NCBI GenBank assembly: GCA_009869945.1
Contig: WIXG01000051.1
Coordinates: 62,001-126,000, forward strand
Direction: 5' to 3'
Source of the DNA: Mesaphorura yosii
Lineage: Eukaryota > Arthropoda > Collembola > Poduromorpha > Tullbergiidae
Length of the DNA stretch: 64,000 bases
The notes under the pieces were generated by a model. It saw only the letters and a program-made list of their open reading frames with translations. It did no database searches and was not told where the DNA came from. The position numbers and the translations under genes are program-made. How positions within the stretch are numbered: position 1 is the stretch's first letter; each line of letters begins with the position of its first letter. This document shows, piece by piece, positions 14,301 to 29,300 of this stretch.

Positions 14301-17300
14301 TGAATGAAATCTCTTTTTAAGTTGTAAACCCAAACACCACCGTATCACATCATCCCAGGAGACACACAATAAACGACGAGACCTCTGCGAGGCTCACGTT
14401 GCTAGCCGTGGTGGGTTAATCGATCTCCCAAGACTCGACTGGGTTTTGCAGAGAGATCGAGATTGTTGAATAATAAAATCGTCCTCGTCCTGAGTCGCCG
14501 GTCCACGTCCGCTGTCCACAACCGCATGCCTCCTTGACGGTTGACGATTTTTTACTTTACAACTTCTGGTACTTTGATGATGATAATGAATTATTAGTGG
14601 ATGTGAGACGCATAATAAGTTTGCAATAAATTATAAGAGCGCCCAACGCATTCAGCAAATGGGCATTGAGTACCAAAATATGGATAAGAAGTCAGACAGA
14701 GAACAATATTTATGCATCTTTTTACGCGTTTCCGCACATTCGGCCTTTAGGCTCAAAATGAATTTATGAAAGTCGGCAATAAATTTTGTGTCAACATAAA
14801 ATATGTGAGTTTAATGGTGTGATGTCCACTGTTGTGGTCCACACATGCGAGTGCACGGCAAGGTGTCAATGCACAATCGAGAGCTAGGCAGGTTCATTCA
14901 TTCCATTCAGGTTGAAGGGTTAATTAGTATTTGGATAAAAGTAATCTCAATTGTTCAACTCACAAATTCCTTGACGCCTGACATTTAAGACACACAAATT
15001 CACAAAAACAGATTAGACAAAAGTCCAATGCTGGTGCCACTCGCAACTCATAGGGACTCAAGCTCGATAAGAACTCAAGTCGATTTAGACATGGTAACTC
15101 ACCTTCACTGTCAGTCCGTCTATCTTCCTGCAATAAAAATTCACTGAGCACTTCAGTCAGTCGATCACAGCGTGGAATACTTGAGGAGATTACGCGTAGT
15201 GGCAGTTAATCTTAAATCTGCGAAGGCATTCATTCATTCCTCCTCGCTGTGCTTCGATAAGAAGTTCTTCCCCTGCATGCGCATGGCATCAAGGCAGCTC
15301 GAGTCGTGTTTAATCGATTGCATAAGACTGAAAATCAGCAGCAAGGCACCTTGCGTCCGAATAGAACTTTTAGAGTAGGCAACTTCGAATCGCCGTTATT
15401 CATTTCAAATTAGAGTCACTGGTTAAAAGGCAGTGCAATGCCAAGATGGACTTGGGCGCACCGTTTAGTACATAAAGAGGCTTGCATACGAATAGCAGAA
15501 GTAGAAATCTATTGAGATCTCAATTCAAAGAGCGATGACGGCATTTCACTTGTTCCTCAATCATCCACATGTGTGCTTCTTTTCATGCATTGTTTGAGCA
15601 TCGCATCTGCTAATTGTTTTCCGTTCATAATTAAATGATTTGCATAATGAATGGCTCTTTCAAGCCTTGATCAAATGGCAAATTCAAAACACCAGTTACC
15701 GAGCGTCTGTTTTCATTCATTGTGAAGGTTTCCGCGTGTGGATGTGTTAATTGATTGGCACAATGAATGAAATAGATTGCCATATGAATTAACTGATAAA
15801 CACTCAAGTCAATTATGAAAGTTGCATTTCAAGACGCGCCAATTACGCACGGACACCTGCAACGTCAAAAGGGAGATTAAGAAGGAGACTTATGAATGAA
15901 TGGAAAAATATGAATTTGAAGGATTGCTTGAGATGGAAGCATCAGCTAGCCTTTGCGTTTCTTACTTCATACTCCTTCAATGCCTCTTAAAATTAATTGT
16001 ACTGCAGACTGTGGCCATCGTCAAATCCGAGTGAGCTCAATTTAATGGCAATTATTCCAAGCAGCGAAAATGAGACGGCGACGGAACTTTTTGGGTAATA
16101 GTTTCTGCCGTAAAATGATGCGAAATTTTTGGGTGACAGTTTGCGCGAAAAAAAAATGCAAAAGGCGAGAACATCGCTAATGATTTGCGTTGCCGTTTTA
16201 ATACTCATGCGAATTGTTCACATTTCAGGAGACATTGAAAATATAATGGAAATTAATGATATTACACAGAAACGCTCAGAGTGTATGCTTCATGCGTATA
16301 AAGTAATTGGAATTAATGCGTTGTTCTGAGGAAATTCTCGATTCAGAATTTCTTAATATTGTGAGCCAGAATTTTTGGTTAGAGTTCTGATGATGATGAT
16401 GAATGGAGTGACATGTCAGATTCCTTCATAATTGGGTGAGAAAATAAATTATCAACTGCACCGCCGAAATGTGTGAGCGTAATTTTCTTAGAAAAATGAA
16501 GCCAGAATCGCATTGCATAGCAAGGGCGCATGAAGAAGACTACCGGCTGGAAGACAAAGAGACAGACGAGGTACAGGTGTAGAAATTGAGTGCGTCTGGT
16601 TGACAGCGATTTGTCAGCTTGGAATGCTCACTTCACCGTCTGCGTTGCATCCGTGGCACAAGACAGCCAGCACAAATCTCATTTTTCGCCCTTCTTTGAC
16701 TTGATGCGGATAGAAAGCCGAGCTGAGATGATGACAGTGCACGCTGCAGTGCGATACACTTTAATTTAATACTGCGGACTGCGGTTAAGATTGAATACAA
16801 TTCAAAGATGCTTTGAATGTTACATCGTTGCGTTCGAATTGAATCTTGTGACTTTTTGTAACATTCAAATTTATTATTATGATTCGACTGGACGAACCTG
16901 ATCAGTTCTGTTGCCTGGTCCCGTTCGGCGTTGGTAGACTGCGTTGCGGAAGAATCGCTTCATATTTCATTTGACAAAATTGATGAACATATCGAGATAA
17001 GAACTTAAGAAATGGAAGACCGTTCCATCGATTCAGTGCGCCGCGTACGCCTCGCCTCGCGGTTACTTCGGATGAATACAGATCAAAGATTGATAACCGA
17101 TTAAATCATTACTCTTTCCCATATTGACTGACTTTAGACGACTTATGTTGGCTTTTCTTTCTCTGTTTCAGATTTCAATCAAAGAAAGTCCGATAAGCTT
17201 TTCCTTTACTTCCCCAATGTTAGAATTAGAAATGAATGTTGAGCCGATGAACATGGGTTTGTATTGTCGTAGAGTCCATCCCGTCATCTGTTTGCTCTTT

Positions 17301-20300
17301 ACTGCTTCTTTTAAAAGGCAGACTGCGCGTGGAAACCGTAAAGCAAAATCAACAGTCTTCAATCATCGCAGCATAATCATAATTATGATTATTAATAAAA
17401 GGGTCTGAAAGTTGTCGACCGAATAAGCGAAAGAGTGCCGACAATGGAAGCGACTTGTGAAAAGTGTGCATTCTTTACTAAAATTATGCTCGCAGACGAT
17501 GAAGAATCACAATTATTATGTAAAGTGAATGTGGACAAGTGAGATTTCGAACACCTGCTGCCAACTCCTGCTGGACGGCCATGCTCCATTGTAGCATGCC
17601 AGTTTAATTGTGAATTGCTCATTTCAAATGACGTGACTTTATGACTTGACTTGGAATTCGAACAAGAATAGATCCAAAATTCCACATGTGACGTGAAAGC
17701 GATGAATGCATTGACCTCATCGTTGACTGACAAACAGACAACAGGAACAGGAGCTGAATGGAAACAAATCTCGAATAATTCAATTCAGATTTAGCTGAAC
17801 AATAATCTCCGAGATCGTAGAGTTGCATTATTGCATTTTTGTCGTAGACTGGTCGCGTCCCATCGTCTTGAAACACAATCCATCTTCATTTGTCTCCGAT
17901 GCTTTCGCGAAGAAAAATACACTCCAATGTAAAGTATAAAAGATTAAATCCTAATGTTAATATTAATGCCAGATTGGTCTGCCTGCCTGGCCGAAAGATT
18001 TGGATCTTGAACTCTACTCGGAGAGCGTCTGCATCGGTATCATTGTAATTGCACTCAGGTAGGATCGACATCTAGAAACAAGTCATGAAGAAGACGCTCG
18101 ACTCAGATTAGTAATAAATTCTGTCTGCTTGCCATTGCCTCCTTTCTTCTATTCAAAATACTTTCGTAAGTACACCAGATCAATTTCAGAACATTACGGC
18201 TCAAGGAGAGAGGAAGAGATTTACAGATTGAATTATTGCCTTTGATAATAACAATAATTACTATGCATAAAATCTTTTAGCATGTAATCATTGTGGTGCA
18301 GTGCAGTGCAATGCTGTGCTCGCAGTATAATTTCCAATAAAGCACAATGGCCGAAAGTTCCTTTCTTGCAAAGCGAAGCTAAGTTCAGCGCTCTGATTCT
18401 GGTTTGCCAGTCGCTTGTGCCTGTGCTGTGCCTATAAATCGTCAAGGAGGATCTACTTTTGTGATCTCTCTGATGATGATATCTTGCTCCCGTCTAAATT
18501 GAGCACGATTTGGCCTTTTGGACAGTGACCTATTGGAATCAGATTCAAATCCTTATGCAGTAAGGAGTACATTGATGCTGTCGTATCATAACCATTTCTG
18601 GCAAAGGCGCAGCACAACGCGGAGTCATTTAGAATTGCGGAGCGGAGCGCAGCATACAGCACGGTACAAGCTCAATATCTTGATCACTGTAATCTACATG
18701 CAGTGTCAGTCGACTCGAGACTCTGACGGCCTGGAAAATGTCTGAAAACTGAAAACAGGATTCTTAATTCAAGCATATAGCACAGGGCATCGATTTCTCA
18801 TCATAAAATACAAATTAGGCCCTGTAATAACAATAATAACGAACGTTGCTTTGTATTCGTATTGTTGATCAATTATAAGCGATGTGGGGGGTTTCCAACA
18901 AACAACGCAGCCAGACTAACACCATGATTCTATTTTTACGGCGACTGCCTGAGCTTGGACTTAATCCTTCAATTTCATCGCATAAAGAACGTAATTGGAC
19001 TTCTGTTGGCTTCTTGCTGATGCCGGCAGGAGCAGGTAAAGTTCCCTCCGCCTCTCATCTCTTCGTCGTGGTCGTCTTGAATTTGAATTTTGAGTAACTC
19101 TTTTATTTTACTATTCACTCTGCTCGTCGTCGTCGTCGTCAACATGTATTCTCTGCTGCTCTTCTCGCAGCTCGACTGCTGATCTTTTGTCTTGCGCTGG
19201 TGAAAATGCCATGGGAAAGTGGTTTTTTATGTTCGTCATTAGAATTTCTGCCAGTCAATTTTTTTATTGTTGTACTTACAAGATGCGAATGCGAAGGAGC
19301 AGCAGCGGCACAAAGCAGCGAGTAAATTGTAATCCCTTCCTTCCTTCCTACGCTAAGCCAGTCTCATCAGCGTAAGCTGTTAATCCAGGAGGACAAAGCG
19401 TACAGCGCAGTGCAGGGAGAAGATGCGAAAGAATAGTCACCGTCATCATCATTATTATCTAATAAAATACATGAAGGCTCTTTTATTAATGTGAAATCCA
19501 ACTCCAACAATGAGTGCATACAGTGGTTCTTACTTTGAATCAATTAAACCAAACTCTACGGGCTGAGCGGTGCGAGTGCTGCTGCCTCCACGTAAGTCGC
19601 AGGTTGATAGCGATGGGATTCTTTTAATGAATGGAAACGACAGGTGGACCACCTGGAGAAATAACATACGCATACGCAGTGCAATGCGTCTCTGATGCTT
19701 GGTGCAATATCAATTATTAGCAGAATTAACTTGGGCATTGTTATTGCGGCGTGTACTCATTCATCGCGCATTGTTACCCTAAACATTCCTTAAGCAAGCC
19801 GAGCCACGATGATAAATCTCTTCACGAAGGGAGATGATTTTGTTTGTTTGGTGTCTGGGTGGCTTCTTGTTATGTGCCAGTCGATCCAAATTAGACAAAA
19901 CTAAGCTCACATGTCGAATCACGATATCGAACTGCAAATCTGAATGGAAGCGCGTGAATTATTGCACGAAAACTTCCAGAATTCTTGGAACCGACCAGGC
20001 CAGCAACTATTTGTAGGTGCCTGGCGCAAATTCATACTGGTGAGAAAATTCAAATTGGAAAGTTCCTATCTTGCTCTTGTCCTTTGAGTTGAAGTGACAA
20101 TAAGCAACTAAACTTTTCCGCTCTGTCATTACTCGAGGCAATTCCCACTAATTAAAGAAACTGTCTCCGAAGAATGGCCACTTTCAATTTTGGTAGACTG
20201 TTATGAATTATTCTTCTGTCGGACTTGTCAAAGGCGAAGAGAGACGGCAGACAGGGATTTTTCTGACCAGTATCATTAACGAAATGAAAAGGGTTAGTCT

Positions 20301-23300
20301 CAAATAAACTCAAACTCTCTGAAAGCGGAGCCTTAATGCTACAAAATTATAACCTTAATTGAAAGTGCAACTCAGTTTGATAAAACCTGTGAAGATGTGA
20401 AATCCCGCTACACAAAGAGTAGCCTAATGTTTACATTATCTCGGAACAACAAAAATAAGGGCCCCTTGCCGGTTTCATAAATAAACCCTGCCTCACTCTT
20501 CTGCTTTGCACAGCGTCCTTAGGACTAGATCAAAGACAAGCATAAATCAAATCATACTCAACACTTATTATGCAAGAAGAGGAAAGCGAACCCACAACAT
20601 TTTTATAAATCATTACCTTAAGATTTTCTCACAATCAAAATCTCCTTGTTTCATTATTTATATTTCCACTGGGTGGACAACCACGACCAAGCGACTAATA
20701 CCGGACGAACTAGAATAAGATAAATTAATTCAGGATCTTAGCATAAAATATGAAGCGCAAAGATTTCACAAATTGTTCTCCTTTGAATCACATTGCACAA
20801 CAAGGCCTACATAAATTGGACTTCATCCTCGATGATTGTCGGCGAATTATAAAGAAAAGCTGGCGGACCAACAGTGGAAGATTAAAACCATGTTATTGAT
20901 TTTTGATTGGCAATAAAGGCAGCCACGATGCGGTGTGCAGTGCAGAGGGAAAGAGCCGAGTGCTGACTGCTGCTGGCTAAACGTGGACAAGATGATGAAC
21001 TCATAAAAATTAGTTGATTTCATTTTGAAGAGAAGAGGCAGGGCTTTCTTTTCTCTGCGAGTGAAATAACAAACCCCCACTGCGGCTCATATTTATGTTG
21101 CGGCTGAGAAATACGTAAAATGATATCCAAAGTGACATTTACATTTTGGGCGTTTACAAAAGTATCATTTGGCTTTATGAGATCAGATGCTAAATGCTAC
21201 AGGCGACGTGCGTGTGCGCGCTGCCTTGCGCAAAGGATTGAGAATGGCATTTATCAAATTCGTACACACATCAAAAGTTTGTTCTTCCCATTCTCTCCTT
21301 TGTAATTGCATTGTTTGGCTGTCGGCAAAGGGAGTTGTGAATAATTAGCATGTTTTACAACTGATTTTGATTCGTTCGTGGCACACGCAATGCAAACAAT
21401 TGAATTTCTGCTGGTGGTGGTTCCACTTCCTGCTTGTGCCGCAAAAGCAATTTGATTGAGATGTACTTCGTCCCCTCTTGCTCTGTTTTATATTGCAAGT
21501 ACCAAACTTCGAGATATCATTCGAAGTAGTGAACTTAATTGGAGTAATCCGCAAATCCGCTTAACAAGCAAGAAACGCTGATGCTAAATGGGCGAATTTT
21601 TAGAAAATTCTCAAAATCACAATCGTTTTAAATGCAGATGATGCTTGCAAATATTTTAATTCTGAATCCTCTGAAAGATTGCACTGGCATTAATCCTTTT
21701 CCATTCGAGACACGCATCATTTGAAAACTTCACTCTGCTCGAAAAGCTTCAAAAACGACTTTTACAACGCTTACTATGCGCTCATCTTTGAGTCAAGTTT
21801 AACTTCCAGCACTGTTTCGCATAAGGTCGTAAGTTGAGGCCCCTTGAAAGCGGAATCTTATGATTTCATAATGCAGTATTAGTTACTGACTACAAGCGCG
21901 TCTTGGGTAATAATAATAAATGATGTGTTTGTGGTTTAAAGACAATCGGAGATGCTATTCGCTGATAAACGACTGACCACCTACGTTTTCATACCCTGCG
22001 AGTTGGCGTCAGGGAGTCTTTTCACTGTGATCATTTCTCTTGTGGCTTAATACTTCAGTTCCCGTAGCGCACCAAAACGAGACCCCGAGGAACGTACTTT
22101 GAAGAGCACATGCCGAAAATGAGCTTGAAAATTATCGATACTTTATGGAAAGTTGAGTGCTCTTAATTCTCTCTGATTGTGATTTTATTTGGTCTAAGAT
22201 TGAATTGGAATGGAATTCTTTTTGGAGATCAGTCAAATTCTTTGCATGCCAAGTAAGGAAGATGACACATTGAATCTAGAAAATGGGATCTGATAACAAT
22301 ACCCGCATCATTTATGTGAATGATCTGAAAACTCAAGAAAAGATACCTTCTGACTCCCGTGGAGCGACTGAACCAAATAATAATAGAATAATGTTACTTT
22401 TAATGCCTTACTGACTCTAAAGACTAACTGACTGCATCCTTTTCTCAAGTCTCGTCCACTTCACCATTCATCTGCTGCCTTGTGCTGAGTATTAATGCGA
22501 GATTATAAATTAGAGGAGAGAAGTAGATGAATGACGAGGAGAGAGGGAGACAAAACAAAAAGGCATCGATGGTATTTATATTTATGACGTGCGCGATGCT
22601 ATCAGAGGATTCTAAAACAAAAAGTACAAAAATCTTGATCGAGTCTCAGGTATCTGCTCCGTGGCGCAGGTATTCAGTGTAGAAAAGACTAATGTTATTT
22701 CTGTCCTGTCTCTCACAGGAGTTTTCATTTGTTTGTTTCATTTCTAAATTAAGAATTGTATTAACATGGTAGATTTGACTTTCACGAGGAACTAACACAA
22801 AGAATTAACAATGTACTATGTAAATGTAAGGAGTAATAACTAAGCAAAGTTCAGTCGCAAACATCAGGAGTTGAAACTTCGGAACCGGTTGACTCTGAAT
22901 CAGTGTCATCCATAATATTTTGGTCAAGGATACCAAATATGTACTGCTTGACGCTTTCCAGATGGAGGCGAAGATAGTAGTCGAAATAACCTTCCTTGTT
23001 GTTGGCATTATGACAGCAACCATTAATGTCATCGAGACAAAGTAAGCATATTGTATGTGTCTCAAGGTATGTAGCCTGATCAACTTGCAAGTTTTGCGTA
23101 ATCGAAACGACAGGAAAAGCGCTGCCAGTAAAGTTCGAAAATCAACTATGTGACCGTGTGACATTGATAATTATTTATTTATCCTGGTTTTGCTCATCTC
23201 TCATAGGAAGATTTGCTGATCCATGGGGACTCTGTATATGACATCATTGACAAGTCTGATCATGGGACCGTGCAGAGCGAACTACTCAGAAGTACGAACA

Positions 23301-26300
23301 TGCAAAATCCGCCGGGAGAAGAAACGCGAGTCTTTCTGTGTCGAATGAATGTCTCACGAAATGCTCGAAGACAAATGAGATTTGGTGATCAGAAAGTAAG
23401 TTCGTCATTCCGACTGCAATGCAATTGAGACTTTTCTTGTCTTGCTTGATCCAAATGCTATGCGTCATCATTATCAACATTCATAAATTCTTTGATTAAT
23501 TCAGGTGGTGCTCCTGCAAGGCCATTTCCTGTCCTTTCTTCCGCTGTGTTCCAGAAACGAACCCGTGTTCGTCGCGACTTGTACACCGGTGGCGATGCCA
23601 GAAACCAGAGAATGCGTGGTGCAAGGAGCCACAAATATATTTACAACAATCCATGCCATGGACATGAAATTCATGCACATTGACAGAAAGTAAGTGTGCT
23701 AACTGAAACTCATTGCGCATTTCTGATGTATGCAAATACAATGAAATCATTGATGATGCCAAACTACATTTTACAAAGTTTATGAGTGAAGAAATTAAAT
23801 ACACACACAACGCAAAAAAATGGTATTAAACTACTTTATCAACCAACATAATATCAAAATTCTTAGATCAACCAGTCTAATATTTAATTTAGCATGGTAC
23901 CTCTTACTGTAAAGTGTAAATCTACGTCTGTTGAAGTGCAAAAGAATCGTGTCCCTTCGGTTTAGCTTCTTGTCCTCCAGTAAATCCAACTTTCATAGCG
24001 GTGGTGCGGGCGGGCAGGTAAGTCCACTAGCGTTGGCTTGAGCTTGAAATTCCATGTACTCGGGACACTCCATCAAATGATGAGCCATTTCGGTCTTCAA
24101 GACGTGATGGGTGCGATTGTAGAAGCAGATCTCCATTTTCGCTGCCAGCATCGGGTTTCGCTTTGAAATTCAACACATGAGTTTAATTAACAATGTGAAT
24201 GCTCTTCTTAAAAAATAAATATCAATCAGTGACGGAGCCGAATCACATTAACTTCAACCTTACCTGTTGACACCTAGCCAAATGCATCGGAAATTTGGTG
24301 ACTCCAACCTGGTGCGCAGGGTTATATGGACAGGTGCGCAGTTGATAGATGCCGCTAACTTCCAGTCCAGCTCGACTTGCGTATGACATGATGGCTCGAT
24401 TCGGCTTCAGAAGGCTTAGGACACCAGCTGTACTTAATTGGTGCTCTTAACTGACCTGAGTCTGACCTCCAACTCCAACTTAGAAGAATCTTTCTACGAA
24501 ATTGACCAAATCAGCAGTGATAAAACTAACGTATTTGACTGCTGCTGTTGTCTTCAAAACGTTTTCCAACTAACTGCAGTACTGACAGAATGAAATGAGT
24601 GCGCGTCACAATCCCGAGTCCCAATTCTCGTCCTAATTTTTAGTTTGTATCGCGTCGTGTCATGTCACGTAGCAAGGATCAGAAGTTATGAATTAGTTTA
24701 GTATTGAGAAGTTGAGAGAGTTGAGAAAGGTAAACAGCACGAACGCTTTTGCTTTGCTAGTAAAACAGGACGCCGTGTATACACTCGTTTTTCTTCACAG
24801 TTATAAGATATGGAATAAAATATATCAGACTGTACTTAACTTTAATTTGGCCTTGATTTTAATAACAAGATTTTGTTTTGAACCGCGCAGTGAAGCATCA
24901 TCGTCATTCTAATTGCGTTAAAAGTAGTCACCGGAAATTAGAATTAAATGATACAGGTTTATTCATTTCGATTCTTCTCTTCTTGACAGTGCGGAATACT
25001 ACTTGGGCTACACAAGATCCGAAATCGGAGGAACTTCATGGTACCGGTTTATTCACTGGAGTTACATGCGAGAAGCTCAAAATAAGCACCGACTAAGTAA
25101 GTTCCCATTGTCCCTGTGATTTCTCAGCCGTCGTCAAAAGTCATTTGTGGACGCTTTTACTGATCGATCGTAGATGTTAACATTATGAAGAACTAATTTT
25201 TTAACGTGCATTTCGCTTGAGATATCGCCCATCGCATCGCTTCCACACTTAATGAGTTTATGACCTGGTCGGGTATATCACGTCAGGCGTGATCGTCTCA
25301 TCATGACAACTCAACTGCACAAAGCCAAAGCGTACCCAATCTGTTCAAAGTAGAAACCCATTGGCGACTTGGTCACGACTTTGCGTTTGCCTTTTTGTTT
25401 TAATGCGAACCGTGAAAATATGGCCATACAAATAGAAAGGTTTTGTTTTGCAAATGCGAAGCATGAAAAGCGAAATGATTTCTGTATGCAATTCAATTAA
25501 GCGCAACAGCAACCAGCAACAAATAGCAACTTAATCCAATTTCACTAATATGGTAATCATAATAATCTGAAAAAGGGCGATGGCGTGAGAATCTGAAAAG
25601 TTGCGTGGCTACGTGCTCAATTTTGGTGCCTACGTAATCTTGATATCATAATTTACGTTTGTGCTGCTCCCATCTCGCAATAATGATGGACTGTGACTGG
25701 GGCCACCGTTCGGTTGCTAAATTGAATGCAATAATACGCAATGCAGGTTCAAAGTCTTTAATCTTTGATTGCGTACCCCGTTAGCCGTAAACAGTAAAGT
25801 GGCCTTTTCGCAAAGGAATCAAATATAGAGCTGTCAGGAAATCTCTTCAAGGCAGCGCAAAAAAAATATAAAATATCATTAGAAACTAGCGTGTCGTAAA
25901 TGATGTTAATGATTAAAAGGAAGCTGAACTTTTAAATTATTGAAGATGATACGACAACAATCTTGATTTTAAGAGGGCGAGGCGAGACAAGCCAAAAAGT
26001 CCGTGTCCGTTCTGTCTGCATTCCGAGTAGAGTAGACAGTTAGTGGTAAATGTCGAGAGATTTGTTGTTATCTTTCATCATATTAGATGTAATTTCAACT
26101 CTTCCATCCGTTTGACAAGCTCATTTATGTTTTGAAGTTATTAACGTTAACTCTTGGCACGGCCAAAGCAATGCGATAGTGATATAGTTGTCCTCGCCAA
26201 GTACGCGTTGCGGTACACCGAGGGATGAAAAACTAGGTTCATTACAGGAAGAATTATAGCTGGAAGGCTTCTTCACCTTCAGTCTCAATCTTGGTCGAAG

Positions 26301-29300
26301 ATGAAGATGAGTTGAGTTGTTATTGGGACGTCACTCAAAGGCATAGGTTGCCCAAGATATTAACTGTTATTGATCTGTAACGTATTTCGCTACACACGTA
26401 CCGGCCGTATCGGTTAATGGTGATGAGATGATGACACTGATGATGATGGACGAACAAGATTTGATGATGTATCGTTTAATTTTGTTCGCCGTCCTCTCCT
26501 GGCATGTGGATACGGAATCTCATCCTCCTTCGTCTCCATTCTTTTTGATCACTTTTCATGTCTCAAGCCAATCCATCTTCCTCGCTTATTCAGTTCTATT
26601 TAAAGTCTTCATTATTCAATCTCAAGAATCCATTTGCGATTTGATTTGACAATAATAGGTTGGCACTCACTCAATGCAATCTAATATTAATTGTTCTCTT
26701 TTGAATTTCTATTGTAGTAAGTCAATCAGAGCAGGAAAAAAGCTGCATACTTCTGCTGCGACTTCAGAAGAGAAACGGTGATTGGATTTGGGTTCATTGT
26801 GTCCTTCAAGTGAAAGATGGCTCGGATTCCAACTCGTCATCGTCCGCAGCGGCAGTGGCAGCCAATTCGTCAACAGGCCAAACACAGCAGTCAGTCATCG
26901 TGGCCACAAATCAAATCCTGAGGTAAGCAAGCAACAAGCAAGTGATCGCTTTCACTTTAATTGGCCATCTCGATGACCATTCGTATTCACCTACACACGA
27001 GCAAACGCACGTTTGCAATGCTCGTTCGGGTTGGGAATGAAGTGCGTTGCGAGTGAGAATGAATGGAATGCAAGAATTTGTACTTTGGATGTACGGAGAG
27101 TGAGCACAATTTATTAAGAAGACAATTGAATTAGAAACAATGAGAAATGTATCCGAGCATGTCTGCTTGCCTTTTTGTCTCAGTCAGGGTTAACGTTTTT
27201 CTACGCATTCTCTTCCTCGCTGCTGTTTCTATCTGTGGTTTCGGAGTCCAACCAGATCGCTCATTCCATCTTTTTGATGAATGAAATGCCTTTGTTGTGT
27301 AATTTTACGTTTCGTATTTCGTTGGCTCTTAGTTACAAAACAGAGAGCTTGAAATTAGCATAGGAATTGATGGAAGTCAATGGCATTGGCATTTCAAACT
27401 TCGAATGATTTCTGATTGCATGATTGCCAATTGCCGGTGTACTTTGAACTAGAGGAATCAGACTCTCAAAGCGATTGTTTACAGAAAACAGTGACAGATT
27501 TTAAAAGCTGTATTTAATCTGGGGCATTTGATTCACTAAAATTGTCTACTCATTGAAATTCCCAAGTCCACAACAGTAGTCTAAGAAAGGAGAAAGGAGA
27601 CCATCAACCAGTTGCAGGTTGCAGTGGGCTTTTGGTTTTTTCTTCAGGTCACTTCATTCAGGATTCAGAATTTAAAACGTTCATGCCACATTATAAGATA
27701 AGTTGATGTTTGCTGTGCTACTTCAAGAAATGCTTCAAATCAGATACACTATAAATGTGAATGACAGTCCAAAATTGTACAATTCTCTCATAAATACCTC
27801 AAATTAGTGTGGCACGGGCACCACCTTAGCCCAAAGCACAAGAGCTCAGCATCTCCCCAAATCTACCACAGTTGATAAACAAGTAGAGAAAAGAATTTTT
27901 GAGAATGAGCCCATTTAAGTAGCAGAAGTATTTCGTTGTGTTTGTAAACTCACAAATACACGCAGAGAAAACAACTTGTGTGATCCAATACAGAGCACAA
28001 AATAAGTCTATTCTCATCCATTCTTGTATTATCATTTCTTCTTTAAAATTGTGCCATTTCATCGTTTATTCAATTACATACGCAGAAAATCCCTTGAATA
28101 AGATGATACTACTTCATACATCGTAGCGTAGCGTCGGTTGGGTCGAATATTTATGAATTGGAGCCTTGCCTGGGCCTGCGTTTCGTTGCGAGGTTGCGTC
28201 TGAGTCCGGACTGAATTTTGAATGAATTAAAATGAAGACGAGCTCTAAGCCTCAGCCAGCTTGAAGTAAAGCTGAACCATTCTCAAGGTGCCAAGTATTT
28301 TATCGTATTGTTTGTTTACGCGACTCTAAATTGGAGTGGATTCTCTTGGCTCGCGGACCCCCTACAGTAGCTGCAACAGCAGCAGTGATAGACTTAACGA
28401 GAAGCCCATTGAAAGTCAACAGAAATTATAAACACACCGGGCGACGAATAAAGTCAACGTTTGATAACTACTTTGTCATAATAATATTCGTACTTAAAAT
28501 TAATAACACAACAGCAGCACAGGCATAATGAGAGCTCTGGCTCATTATTGTGAGATGTGAGAATCTATAAAATGAGTTTCTTGAAATTGTATTATTATTC
28601 CTTCGAGGTAATGGCAGCGATTAGGAAATCTCTTTCTCCCATTCGATTCGGTCGTGACGAGTGAACTGGATGTGTGAATATGTAAATGCAAATGCGAGGC
28701 GCAGCGCAGTTCGAAAGCAATTGCTGCTGATTCCCTAACGTTATTATTTTCACGTCAGTGTCATTTCGAGTTGGCAGATCTCCTCCTCGTTGCTCTCAAG
28801 TGACAAGGAGTTGGCAGAGGAAAGAAACACTGCGCAATTTCGATTGGTGCCAACTTACTGTTGCAACTGCTATAATTACGCTCATTTCTCTTGATTTCAG
28901 TGAACGAGAAGCTGCTGTAATGCGAGTCAACGCTTGGCTCTACCATTACTACACTGTTCAAACCAAATTGCAGTACGGGCTAGCCTACCAAGATGCGGCA
29001 GGCATGGCTGGGAGCACGCTGTCGCCAAGCGCAGCCACAAGATTTGCTGCTGCCGCGGCATACTTTCCCAGCACACAACTACTATCATATGGAAGCCATT
29101 TGCATCATCCTCAGACCCACCAGTACGCGAATGCGAGTGGCAATGGCACAACAATGTCCCACCATCAGACATCACCAGAGTCTAATAGTATTGGGAGCAC
29201 CGGTGTCAGCAGTGGTTACGGAACCTCCACAATTCAGTCTCCTCACAGCATTTCATCTTACCCTTCCTCTGGTCACTACCACTCCTATCACTCTCACCCT

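Larger units (their letters stand above)
12641..22850 (+). other. most of a 10.6-kb dys intron
   Basis: This interval lies between the two halves of PAS-A; the intron itself runs to 23206. It contains small microsatellites ((TGA)5 at 16388, (CGT)5 at 19125) and many short frames on both strands that I could not connect into genes. An intron this long in a compact genome probably holds transcriptional enhancers, but no specific site could be assigned. Confidence 0.45.

Noticed and set aside
28758-28900. Open frame upstream of the dys C-terminal exon as part of the protein
   Set aside because: It begins at a GTG and lies before the TTGATTTCAG acceptor; phase 2 from the PAS-B exon fixes the exon start at 28901.
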